A DNA stretch of 23,500 nt from Lachnospiraceae bacterium (GTDB taxonomy: Bacteria; Bacillota; Clostridia; Lachnospirales; Lachnospiraceae): NCBI GenBank assembly GCA_019420465.1, contig JAHZHB010000101.1, positions 1 to 23,500 of the forward strand. The letters are read 5' to 3'. How positions within the stretch are numbered: position 1 is the stretch's first letter; every line of letters starts with the position of its first letter. Made by a program: the position numbers and the translations under genes. A model generated the notes under the pieces. That model did no database searches. It saw only the letters and a program-made list of their open reading frames with translations, and was not told where the DNA came from. Below, piece after piece: positions 15,839 through 23,118 of this stretch.

Positions 15839-17332
15839 GTGTCTATGTCAGAATATTTACTTGAAATGTCTGGAATTTGCAAATCTTTTGCGGGTGTTCA
15901 CGCATTGGATCATGTAGATTTTAAAGTTAGACCGGGTAAGGTTATGTGTCTGGCCGGTGAAAATGGCTGTGGTAAATCTACATTAGTAAAGATCATTTCC
16001 GGTGTATACACCAGAGATGAAGGTACTGTTACATTTGAAGGAAAAGAAATCCCGAAGATTACTCCGGCTGAAGCTACTCAGCTGGGTATTCAGGTTATCT
16101 ACCAGGATCTTTCCATTTTCCCGAACCTGACGGTTATGGAGAATCTGGCGATCAACTCGGAGATCACCTCCGGTAAAAAACTGGTAAACAAAAAACGCTG
16201 GGAGGCTACCGCCAAAGAAGCGTTATCTAAAATTGGCTACAATATTGATCTGAACGCCAGAATGGGTGAGCTGAGTGTCGCTGACAAACAGCTGGTTGCC
16301 ATCTGCCGTGCACTTCTTTTTAACGCAAAGCTGATCATCATGGATGAGCCGACAACGGCTCTGACCAAGAAAGAGGTTGACGCCCTGTTCAAAACAGTCC
16401 GTCAGCTGCGTGACAGCGGTATCGCTATCATGTTCATCAGCCATAAAACAGAAGAGATCTTCGAGATCTCGGATGATGTCTGCATCATGAGAAACGGCCA
16501 GAATGTATATTCCGGACCGACTGCAGAACTGAATCGTGACGATTATACATATTACCTGACAGGCCGTCGTCTGAAACCGGATTACTTCGTACCGAAGAAC
16601 ATCAGTAAAGAGCCGGTTCTTGAGGTAGAGCATCTGACACTGAAAGATCAGAAATGTCAGGATGTGTCCTTTAACCTGAAAAAAGGTGAGATCCTTGGTA
16701 TCACAGGTCTGCTGGGATCCGGACGTACAGAGCTGGCTTTAGCACTCTTCGGTCTGGAAAAGGTGGCCAGCGGTACAGTTAAACTGAACGGCAAGGAAGT
16801 TAAGATTTCCAATCCGATCGCTGCACAGAAATTAAAGATCGGTTATGTGCCGGAGGATCGTCTGACAGAGGGCTTATGTCTGCAGCAGCCGATCGCAGAT
16901 AATATTACGCTGTCATCCTTAAAACGTCTTTCCAACAAGTTCGGTATCATCAAAAAACAGGATATCATCGATGATGCCAATATCTGGAAAGAGAAATTCG
17001 CCATCAAGACAGATGATGTAAGGAAGTTTGCATCTACACTGTCCGGTGGTAACCAGCAGAAGATCGTTCTGTCCAAATGGCTCAGCAACGATCTGGATGT
17101 ACTGATCTTAAACGGACCTACCGTTGGTGTCGATGTCGGTGCCAAGCAGGATATTCACCATCTGGTACACGAACTGGCCAATGAAGGTCTGGCCGTTATC
17201 ATTATCTCCGATGACCTCTCCGAGGTAGTTGTCAACTGTAACCGTGTTGTTGTCATGAAAGATGGCAAGATCGTCGGTGAGATGGACCACTCGGATATTA
17301 CCGAAGAGAACATTCTTGAGATTATTCGCTAA
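15839..17332 (+). CDS. Sugar ABC transporter ATPase, two nucleotide-binding domains
   Basis: 497 aa, RbsA/LsrA/MglA type; powers uptake from the cytoplasmic face. Domain 1: Walker A GENGCGKST (40-48), Q-loop Q89, signature LSVADKQ (145-151), Walker B with D169-E170, H202. Domain 2: degenerate Walker A GLLGSGRTE (290-298), signature LSGGNQQ (401-407), Walker B VLILNGP (421-427) where the usual Asp-Glu is Asn-Gly, so this site should not hydrolyse ATP efficiently. AAGGAG (15828-15833) is 5 nt from GTG 15839 and 11 nt from ATG 15845; either could start, the latter giving MSEYLLEM. It is followed directly by the first permease gene, whose AAGGAGG overlaps the TAA. Substrate as for the binding protein. 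Confidence 0.95.
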   Translation: MSMSEYLLEMSGICKSFAGVHALDHVDFKVRPGKVMCLAGENGCGKSTLVKIISGVYTRDEGTVTFEGKEIPKITPAEATQLGIQVIYQDLSIFPNLTVMENLAINSEITSGKKLVNKKRWEATAKEALSKIGYNIDLNARMGELSVADKQLVAICRALLFNAKLIIMDEPTTALTKKEVDALFKTVRQLRDSGIAIMFISHKTEEIFEISDDVCIMRNGQNVYSGPTAELNRDDYTYYLTGRRLKPDYFVPKNISKEPVLEVEHLTLKDQKCQDVSFNLKKGEILGITGLLGSGRTELALALFGLEKVASGTVKLNGKEVKISNPIAAQKLKIGYVPEDRLTEGLCLQQPIADNITLSSLKRLSNKFGIIKKQDIIDDANIWKEKFAIKTDDVRKFASTLSGGNQQKIVLSKWLSNDLDVLILNGPTVGVDVGAKQDIHHLVHELANEGLAVIIISDDLSEVVVNCNRVVVMKDGKIVGEMDHSDITEENILEIIR

Positions 17333-17345
17333 GGAGGAATGCGTA

Positions 17346-18356
17346 ATGGATAAAGCTGCTTTAAAACGTTTGACAAAGCGTACAGAGTTTTATATCTTTA
17401 TCGTTCTGATCGCTTTGAGTATTGTAATTCATATTGTATCCGGTGGACAGCTCTTAGTACCGGGTAAAATTTTTACCATTTTACGAGCTATGGTTACTGA
17501 TGGTATCTTTGCACTGTGCTGTCTGGTCGTTATGATATCCGGAGGTTTTGATCTTTCCTTTCCGGCGATTGCTGCACTGTCCTATTCACTGGCAACGACA
17601 CTCTGCCTGAACAATGGATGGTGCACAACCAACCCGGTAGCCGGTTTCCTGCTGGCTATGGTGATTGGTCTTGTGCTGGGTATGTTCAATGGTCTGATCA
17701 TTGCAAACTTTAAACTGGATACGATGCTGGTAACTCTGGGTACACAGACACTGTTTACCGGTATTTCCATGGGTCTTCTGCAGTTAAAAGAGATCACATC
17801 CAAGCTGCCGGTTGGTTTCAAAGGCCTTGGTACTGCAAAACTGATGACCTACACTACAACAGTTGGTGAGCGTCAGGTCAGCTACGATCTGTCCGTAACG
17901 ATCCTGTTTCTGATCGGTTTCTGTATCGTTACCTCTTTTGTACTGAACAAGACCATGTTTGGTCGTGCACTGTATGCGATCGGTGGTAATGAAGTATCTG
18001 CAGAGCGTGCAGGTTACAATGTAAAGAGAACAAAATTCATTCTCTACTCTGTAGTAGGTATGGTAGCCGGTTTCACCGGTATGCTCCGTGTCTGCCTGAC
18101 AAGCCAGGCCATTCCGAAGGCCCTGATCGGTAAAGAGATGACTATCATCCCGGCCGTTATCCTCGGTGGTGCCAGCATCTTCGGTGGTGAAGGTACTGTA
18201 TTTGGTACAATGTGTGCGATGGGTCTGATCACTGTAGTTTCCAACAGTATGCTGCTGATCGGTATTGATACAGCTTGGCAGGATCTGTTCAACGGTATCA
18301 TTATTCTCATCGGTATTACGATCTCTGCCATCCAGGCAAAACGTCGTAACGGTTAA
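17346..18356 (+). CDS. Sugar ABC transporter permease 1 (LsrC/RbsC-like)
   Basis: 336 aa, BPD_transp_2 family inner-membrane subunit with about eight to ten hydrophobic segments. Recognisable blocks are the GGFDLSFPAIAALS stretch (the family has GxDLSVG here), NGLIIANFKLDTMLVTLGTQTLFTGISMG, FGRALYAIGGNEVSAERAGY (the cytoplasmic loop that contacts the ATPase) and AVILGGASIFGGEGTVFGT. Start at ATG 17346, 8 nt after GGAGG (17333-17337); a longer open frame running back into the ATPase gene is not the start. It should pair with permease 2 as a heterodimer. Confidence 0.93.
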   Translation: MDKAALKRLTKRTEFYIFIVLIALSIVIHIVSGGQLLVPGKIFTILRAMVTDGIFALCCLVVMISGGFDLSFPAIAALSYSLATTLCLNNGWCTTNPVAGFLLAMVIGLVLGMFNGLIIANFKLDTMLVTLGTQTLFTGISMGLLQLKEITSKLPVGFKGLGTAKLMTYTTTVGERQVSYDLSVTILFLIGFCIVTSFVLNKTMFGRALYAIGGNEVSAERAGYNVKRTKFILYSVVGMVAGFTGMLRVCLTSQAIPKALIGKEMTIIPAVILGGASIFGGEGTVFGTMCAMGLITVVSNSMLLIGIDTAWQDLFNGIIILIGITISAIQAKRRNG

Positions 18357-18369
18357 GGAGGGCTGAAAA

Positions 18370-19389
18370 GTGAAAGTTAAAGAGTTTTTTAAGAAAAATC
18401 CATATACAGCCATACTGCTTGCCTTCATGGCAGTCGTACTGTTAATCTTTACGGTGACAAAGGGTGGTGTCTTCTGGCAGCTGGGTACCTGGAAAGGTAT
18501 CGTAATGCAGTTCCCGGAATTTGGTGTTATGGCCTTTGGTGTTATGTTCTGTCTGTTGATCGGCTGTATCGATATGTCCTTTGTTATGCTGGGCAACTTC
18601 GCTACGATCGTAGGTGTTTCCTTTATGGGAACTGCTGTTAAGGACGGTATGTCCAATGCACAGATCGCACTGGTTATCTTTGAAGCGTTTATCATTGTTT
18701 CTATCATCTGCGCAATCGGTGGTGTGATCAACGGTCTTCTGATCGCTAAACTGGGTATTCCGCCTGTTATCGCTACGATCGCCATGCAGATGGTCTGGCT
18801 GGGTGTTTCCACAGGTGTTACCGGTGGTAAGACAGTATCTTCTGTACCGAGCCTGTACATCGAAGTTGGTCACTCCAATGTATTCGGATTCCTTCCGTTC
18901 CCGCTTTTGATCTTCATCATCGTATTCATTATCAGTGCTCTGATCCTGAAATATACAACATACGGTGAAAAGGTTTACATGTGCGGTACAAACATGAAAG
19001 CTGCCAAATTCTCCGCTATCAATACAGACGGTATGGTTATCGGTACATTCGTACTTGGCGATATCCTCTGCGGTGTCGGCAGTATGCTGATGGTTTCCAC
19101 ACTGAACTGTGCGAAAGCTGATAACGGTGAGTCCTATGTTATGAAGATCATCCTTCTGCTCGTTCTGGCTGGTATTTCCCCGAACGGTGGTGTTGGTAAG
19201 ATCGGTAACATCATCTTCTCCGTACTGATCATCCAGATCATCACATCTGGTGTAAATATGTTTGGTAACCTGAATACATACCATGCAAGTATGATCTATG
19301 GTGGTCTGCTGGTAATCGTGCTGATCATCAGTACATTCATGGATGGTACAAGTACACTGAAGCTTCCGAAGAAAAAGAAAGCTGCATAA
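18370..19389 (+). CDS. Sugar ABC transporter permease 2 (LsrD/RbsC-like)
   Basis: 339 aa, same family as permease 1 but divergent. Family blocks: GCIDMSFVMLGNFA (GxDLS-like), NGLLIAKLGIPPVIATIAMQMVWLGVS, YGEKVYMCGTNMKAAKFSAINT (ATPase-contact loop), LAGISPNGGVGKIGNIIF. GTG start at 18370, 8 nt after AAGGAGG (18355-18361), which overlaps the stop of permease 1, so the two are co-translated. The basic tail KLPKKKKAA is cytoplasmic. Last gene of the operon, followed by a terminator at 19426. Confidence 0.93.
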   Translation: MKVKEFFKKNPYTAILLAFMAVVLLIFTVTKGGVFWQLGTWKGIVMQFPEFGVMAFGVMFCLLIGCIDMSFVMLGNFATIVGVSFMGTAVKDGMSNAQIALVIFEAFIIVSIICAIGGVINGLLIAKLGIPPVIATIAMQMVWLGVSTGVTGGKTVSSVPSLYIEVGHSNVFGFLPFPLLIFIIVFIISALILKYTTYGEKVYMCGTNMKAAKFSAINTDGMVIGTFVLGDILCGVGSMLMVSTLNCAKADNGESYVMKIILLLVLAGISPNGGVGKIGNIIFSVLIIQIITSGVNMFGNLNTYHASMIYGGLLVIVLIISTFMDGTSTLKLPKKKKAA

Positions 19390-19425
19390 TATATTGCGTA
19401 ATGCTGAGACATTAAATACCTATGG

Positions 19426-19458
19426 GAACCTCCGGTAATATGCCGGAGGTTCTTTATT
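19426..19458 (+). terminator. Intrinsic terminator of the sugar ABC operon
   Basis: GAACCTCCGG (19426-19435) pairs perfectly with CCGGAGGTTC (19443-19452) around a 7-nt loop, followed by TTTATT. Strong stem with a short, interrupted T-run. Confidence 0.85.
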
Positions 19459-19460
19459 GC

Positions 19461-19509
19461 AAAAAAGCAGACAAACAGCCTTTAAAAAAGACAATTTGTC
19501 TGCTTTTTT
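19461..19509. terminator. Bidirectional terminator between convergent genes
   Basis: AAAAAAGCAGACAAA (19461-19475) is the exact inverse complement of TTTGTCTGCTTTTTT (19495-19509), giving a 15-bp stem with a 19-nt loop and T6 on either strand. It terminates the - strand regulator gene ending at 19548 and backs up the terminator of the ABC operon. Confidence 0.85.
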
Positions 19510-19547
19510 AGCGTATATTTGTCAGAAGATCTCCGCAGATACAGATC

Positions 19548-21800
19548 TTAATGAATCATCAGACGCAGCGTATTCTGCTGTATATCATCGAGACAGCGGG
19601 ATACTTCTGCCGGAGTCTGCGGCTTTGTACGCAGAGCTTCGCACAGTACGGATTCGAACTGATTAGGCTGCAGGTAGCCGCTCTGCGTTTTCTGCGGATA
19701 GATACGGGAACGGCACATCTCCATAGCATCAGCTGTCAGATCGATCCAGGGATACAGCTTTTTCAGCTCGTGATTCTTATAAGGGTATTCCAGCGAGGAA
19801 GCACCGCTTAAGATCGACATATAGTAGGAATTATGTCTTGCATGCAGCCAGTGGAAAAAGCGGCTGATGTAGGGCATTTTCCGGCAGTTTGGCGATACAC
19901 CGAAATGCCAGCCGACATTGACCGGTGTTTTTCCGGGAATCGTAGCGTAGCCACTCTTGTGCAGGTATTCGGAATGTGAACGGTTCTGCACCTGGGCGGC
20001 ATATTCCGTAAAGGATACGATCATAGCAACGTTTCCCTTGGAAAAATCGGCAAATACATCCTGATTGGAATAAACGTTTGGCTCGGAATAGTTAAACGCT
20101 TCAACTATATTGGTAACAGCCCGGGCATTCTGGGGTGTATTCATGCATAGATGTCCGTGCGTGTCAAAAAAGCTGCCGCCATGGCTCCACAGGCGGGGCT
20201 CAAACTCCAGAGCAAGTTCCTCGTTCAGGCCGGTGGCTATCGCCGTACCGTATGGTGTCGGGGACTCCGGATTATATTTCCGGGTAAAAAAGCGGGCAAT
20301 AGCATTAAATTCTTTCCAGGTCACCGGCGGACGAAGAGAGATATTGTGGTTTCGCTTGTATGCCTGGCACAGATCAGGATCGTTAAAGAGGTCCTTGCGG
20401 TACAGCAGAAACTGTGTACCGCCAACGACCGGAAAGCCGTAGATCCGGTCATTGACCGTGCAGTTGTCCAGATTTTTCTGGATAAAATACCGACGCATTT
20501 CCGGCATGGCGTAGACGTCATCCGTGAGATCTTTCAGACAGCCGGTCTGCTGCAGATAGTAAAACCATGAGCTGTCATAGAGATAGATATCGTAGACCGG
20601 TGTGTCCCTGTGGGCATCCTTCTGGATCGTTTCAAACAGGTCATGGAATTTCATGATCTCAAAGTGCAGCCGGAGGTGATATTTGTGATAAAAGTGCAGG
20701 CTGACAGCTTTGATCGCCTGTATCGTAGGCAGATCTGTGCAGGCGATATTTAAGGTGCCTACAGACAGATCCGGCTGCTCGAGATAAGGATTTCGCGGCA
20801 TGGGAAGATGCAGCGGATAATCAGTGATACCGTCCTTTAACAGATGAAAACGGTTTTCCGGCTCTTCGGAACCCTTCATCAGATTGATCAGTGCCTGGCA
20901 GCCCTGCATGCCAAGGGCATAGGCAGGACGTGAGGTACGGATGATATTGGGATAGAACGAGGAATGATTCCAGTTATCTACGCCCAGCGTCAGGATACAG
21001 ATATCCTCCGGAATACGCAGATTGGACAGATTGCAGGCCTCGATCACACCCTGGCAGATCGACTGGGAAGAGGTGATGATCGCCTGCGGCGGGTTTTCTA
21101 TCCAGGACTGTAAAGAGACCTTGAAAGCTCCCTCTTTGGTACCATCACTGGTCAGCACTTCTCCGTGAGGGCTTGTGCCGGCGTTGTCGATCGCATCCTG
21201 AAAGGCAGCGATACACTCAGAATCAGAAAACAGATTGTCGGGACCACAGACCAAAAGCAAATCACGGAAATTGCTGTTGATCAGACGCTGTGTCAGATAA
21301 TGGACCGAATTAAAATTATCAAAACCGAAATAGATCGCATCGATACGGTTCGGCATACGATCCAGAAAGACCGTAGGGATATCGTGCTTGATGATCGTAT
21401 TCTGGAAAAACTCTGTATTTTCCGGCTGACAGGAAACCAGAAGAATCCCGGCGGAGCCCTTGCTGATCGCATCCTGGATCAGCTTCTGCTCTGTGGTTAC
21501 ATCGTTATATGAACAGGAAATGCTCAGAGAATAATTGGCTGTCTCACTCTGCATGATGATGCCCTTTAAAAACTCACTGTAGCACTGGTTTTCCAGACTG
21601 GGAAAGATGGCACAGATATCACGGGACATCCGGCGTTTCAGATTTCGTGCCTGTGAATTGGGAATATAGTTCAGCTCGGCAATCGCCTTGTTGATCCGGG
21701 CGCGGGTCTCCGGACTTAAATTGTGGGAATTGTTGATGCAATAGGAGACTGTGGCGATAGATACACCGGCTCTTTTTGCAACATCTTTTAATGTAGCCAT
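19548..21800 (-). CDS. LacI-family regulator fused to an ABC solute-binding-protein domain
   Basis: 750 aa, more than twice the usual LacI length (about 330-350). Residues 1-58 are the LacI helix-turn-helix and hinge (TLKDVAKRAGVSIATVSY, then YIPNSQARNLKRR with the minor-groove Leu at 54). Residues 60-335 form a normal LacI sensor (periplasmic-binding fold). Residues about 345-750 are a second, complete binding-protein domain of SBP_bac_1 type: DIYLYDSSWFYYLQQTG, YGFPVVGGTQFLLYRKDLF, TWKEFNAIARFF, ALEFEPRLWSHGGSFFD, VAMIVSFTEYAAQV, GWHFGVSPNC. No signal peptide, so this domain is cytoplasmic. ATG at 21800 has AAAGGAAG upstream; an open frame continuing 37 codons further upstream is unsupported. 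Convergent with the ABC operon and divergent from the UroD-like gene; it probably binds the two TTAAACGTTTAA sites. Confidence 0.93.
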   Translation of the reverse strand: MATLKDVAKRAGVSIATVSYCINNSHNLSPETRARINKAIAELNYIPNSQARNLKRRMSRDICAIFPSLENQCYSEFLKGIIMQSETANYSLSISCSYNDVTTEQKLIQDAISKGSAGILLVSCQPENTEFFQNTIIKHDIPTVFLDRMPNRIDAIYFGFDNFNSVHYLTQRLINSNFRDLLLVCGPDNLFSDSECIAAFQDAIDNAGTSPHGEVLTSDGTKEGAFKVSLQSWIENPPQAIITSSQSICQGVIEACNLSNLRIPEDICILTLGVDNWNHSSFYPNIIRTSRPAYALGMQGCQALINLMKGSEEPENRFHLLKDGITDYPLHLPMPRNPYLEQPDLSVGTLNIACTDLPTIQAIKAVSLHFYHKYHLRLHFEIMKFHDLFETIQKDAHRDTPVYDIYLYDSSWFYYLQQTGCLKDLTDDVYAMPEMRRYFIQKNLDNCTVNDRIYGFPVVGGTQFLLYRKDLFNDPDLCQAYKRNHNISLRPPVTWKEFNAIARFFTRKYNPESPTPYGTAIATGLNEELALEFEPRLWSHGGSFFDTHGHLCMNTPQNARAVTNIVEAFNYSEPNVYSNQDVFADFSKGNVAMIVSFTEYAAQVQNRSHSEYLHKSGYATIPGKTPVNVGWHFGVSPNCRKMPYISRFFHWLHARHNSYYMSILSGASSLEYPYKNHELKKLYPWIDLTADAMEMCRSRIYPQKTQSGYLQPNQFESVLCEALRTKPQTPAEVSRCLDDIQQNTLRLMIH

Positions 21801-21887
21801 AAGCTTCCTTTCGTGGCTGTCCGCAAAGCAGCTTCTTTGTACTTTGTATGATAGATTGCAGAGAAAAAACTGTAATGATGTCCTCTG

Positions 21888-21916
21888 TATATAGTTTGCC
21901 ACGGTTAACACAAAAA
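21888..21916 (-). promoter_or_regulatory. Tentative promoter of the LacI-SBP regulator gene
   Basis: Read on the - strand: TTTTTG (21916-21911), 17 bp, TATATA (21893-21888). A better -35 (TTGACT, 21921-21916) lacks a good -10 at 17 bp. The start of transcription would lie near 21881, giving a leader of about 80 nt. Low certainty. Confidence 0.3.
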
Positions 21917-21930
21917 GTCAATAGAATTGG

Positions 21931-21942
21931 TTAAACGTTTAA
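21931..21942. promoter_or_regulatory. LacI-family operator O2 between regulator and UroD-like gene
   Basis: TTAAACGTTTAA, a perfect 12-bp palindrome with central CG, identical to the core of O1 (14379-14390). It lies in the divergent intergenic region. Its centre (21936.5) is about 60 bp upstream of the predicted start of the UroD-like transcript and about 55 bp upstream of the tentative regulator start, so it could serve both. Confidence 0.75.
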
Positions 21943-21960
21943 ATAAAGAAAAAAAACAAG

Positions 21961-21990
21961 CTGTCATTTTGCTATACCATTGCTTATAAT
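21961..21990 (+). promoter_or_regulatory. Predicted promoter of the UroD-like/RhaM-like operon
   Basis: CTGTCA (21961-21966) with an 18-bp spacer to a perfect TATAAT (21985-21990). The -35 is mediocre (four of six). Start predicted near 21997. Confidence 0.6.
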
Positions 21991-22013
21991 AAAACCATAA
22001 GGAAGCAAGAAAT

Positions 22014-22031
22014 CGACTTAAAGAGAAGTCG
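22014..22031 (+). other. 5' UTR stem-loop of the UroD-like mRNA
   Basis: CGACTT (22014-22019) pairs with AAGTCG (22026-22031) around a 6-nt loop, ending 8 nt before the AAAGGAG ribosome site. Confidence 0.35.
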
Positions 22032-22052
22032 TTTATGAAAGGAGATTACATT

Positions 22053-23102
22053 ATGAATAGTATTGAACGTTTTTACGCTACAGTAGAAAGAAAACCGGTA
22101 GACAGACCGGCATGCTGGATGGGTGATCCGACACCGGAGGCTGTTCCGGGACTTTGTAAAGAGTTCGGTGTAGACAACATCAAAGATCTGAAAAGAGTCT
22201 GTGGTGATGATTTCTACGCTGTAGAGATTCCGTATCATTCAGAGCACTGCAACGCTATTTTCGCTGCATTTGACTGGTACATGAACGGTTCAAACGTAGA
22301 TACAGAGCATCGTACACTGACAGCTGACGGATGCTTCGCACAGTGCGAGGATCTGGAGGATGTTGAGGCTGTTAACTATCCGTGGCCGGATCCGGAAAAA
22401 TACATCGATCCGGAGCTGTGCAGACAGCTGGTTGACGAAGCTCCGAAGGATAAAGTCGTTATGGGTATGCTCTGGGCCTGCCATTTCCAGGATTTCTGTG
22501 CTGCATTCGGTATGCAGACATGCCTGATGAACATGGTAGCTGAGCCGGAGATGGTTCATTATGTAGATGATCATATCGTAGCTTTCTATGAGAAAGCACT
22601 GAAGATCTTCCTGGAAGCTACAAAGGGCAAAGTACATGCTGTCCTGATCGGTGATGATATGGGTAGCCAGAGAGGTCTGATGATCAGCCCGGCTCTGATC
22701 AAAGAGTTCGTTATCCCGGGTGCCAAGAGACTGATCGATATCTGCCACAGCTATGGTGTTAAGGTTATGTATCATTCCTGCGGTTCTATCGTAGATGCTA
22801 TCCCGCTTCTGATCGAGGCTGGTGTTGATATCATCCATCCGATCCAGGCTCTGGCTGTAGGTATGGACCCGGCTAACCTGAAAGCTAAATTTGAAGGCCA
22901 GGTTTGCTTCTGTGGTGGTGTTGATACACAGGATCTGCTGCCGAACGGTACACCGGAGCAGGTAGCTGCCAAGGTTAAAGAGCTGAGAGGATACTTCCCG
23001 ACAGGCCTGATCCTTTCCCCGAGCCATGAGGCGCTGCAGCCGGATGTTCCGCCGGCAAACGTAAGAGCTCTGTTCGAAGAAGCAGACAAGATCTACGAAT
23101 AA
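22053..23102 (+). CDS. UroD/MtaA-superfamily protein (uroporphyrinogen decarboxylase family, not HemE)
   Basis: 349 aa; start at ATG 22053, 8 nt after GGAG (22041-22044), rather than the ATG at 22035. TIM-barrel family that includes HemE and zinc-dependent corrinoid methyltransferases (MtaA, MtbA, CmuA). The HemE arginine motif (RQAGR) is absent near the N-terminus, so it is not a heme enzyme. A metal-site motif HSCG (H241, C243) is present, followed by CFCGGVDTQ (C285, C287) and SPSHEALQPDVP (322-333), where methyltransferases usually have Gly-Cys and here there is Ser-His (H325). A methyl-transfer role is therefore possible but unproven. It forms an operon with a RhaM-like gene 17 nt downstream and shares an operator core with the sugar ABC operon, which points to sugar or glycoside metabolism. 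Codons are GCT/GTT-rich. Confidence 0.85.
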   Translation: MNSIERFYATVERKPVDRPACWMGDPTPEAVPGLCKEFGVDNIKDLKRVCGDDFYAVEIPYHSEHCNAIFAAFDWYMNGSNVDTEHRTLTADGCFAQCEDLEDVEAVNYPWPDPEKYIDPELCRQLVDEAPKDKVVMGMLWACHFQDFCAAFGMQTCLMNMVAEPEMVHYVDDHIVAFYEKALKIFLEATKGKVHAVLIGDDMGSQRGLMISPALIKEFVIPGAKRLIDICHSYGVKVMYHSCGSIVDAIPLLIEAGVDIIHPIQALAVGMDPANLKAKFEGQVCFCGGVDTQDLLPNGTPEQVAAKVKELRGYFPTGLILSPSHEALQPDVPPANVRALFEEADKIYE

Positions 23103-23118
23103 TCCGGGGGCAGACGTC

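Noticed and set aside
17784..18860. Open frame of 358 codons on the - strand opposite the permease genes
   Set aside because: It is the shadow of two membrane-protein genes; its Thr/Ile/Asp-rich composition does not look like a protein family.
14520..19389. Naming the transporter lsrBACD (autoinducer-2 uptake)
   Set aside because: The AI-2 ligand residues appear substituted and no lsrK/F/G genes accompany it; similarity is at family level only.
22053..23102. Calling the UroD-like gene hemE
   Set aside because: The HemE arginine motif near the N-terminus is missing, and the context is sugar uptake rather than heme synthesis.
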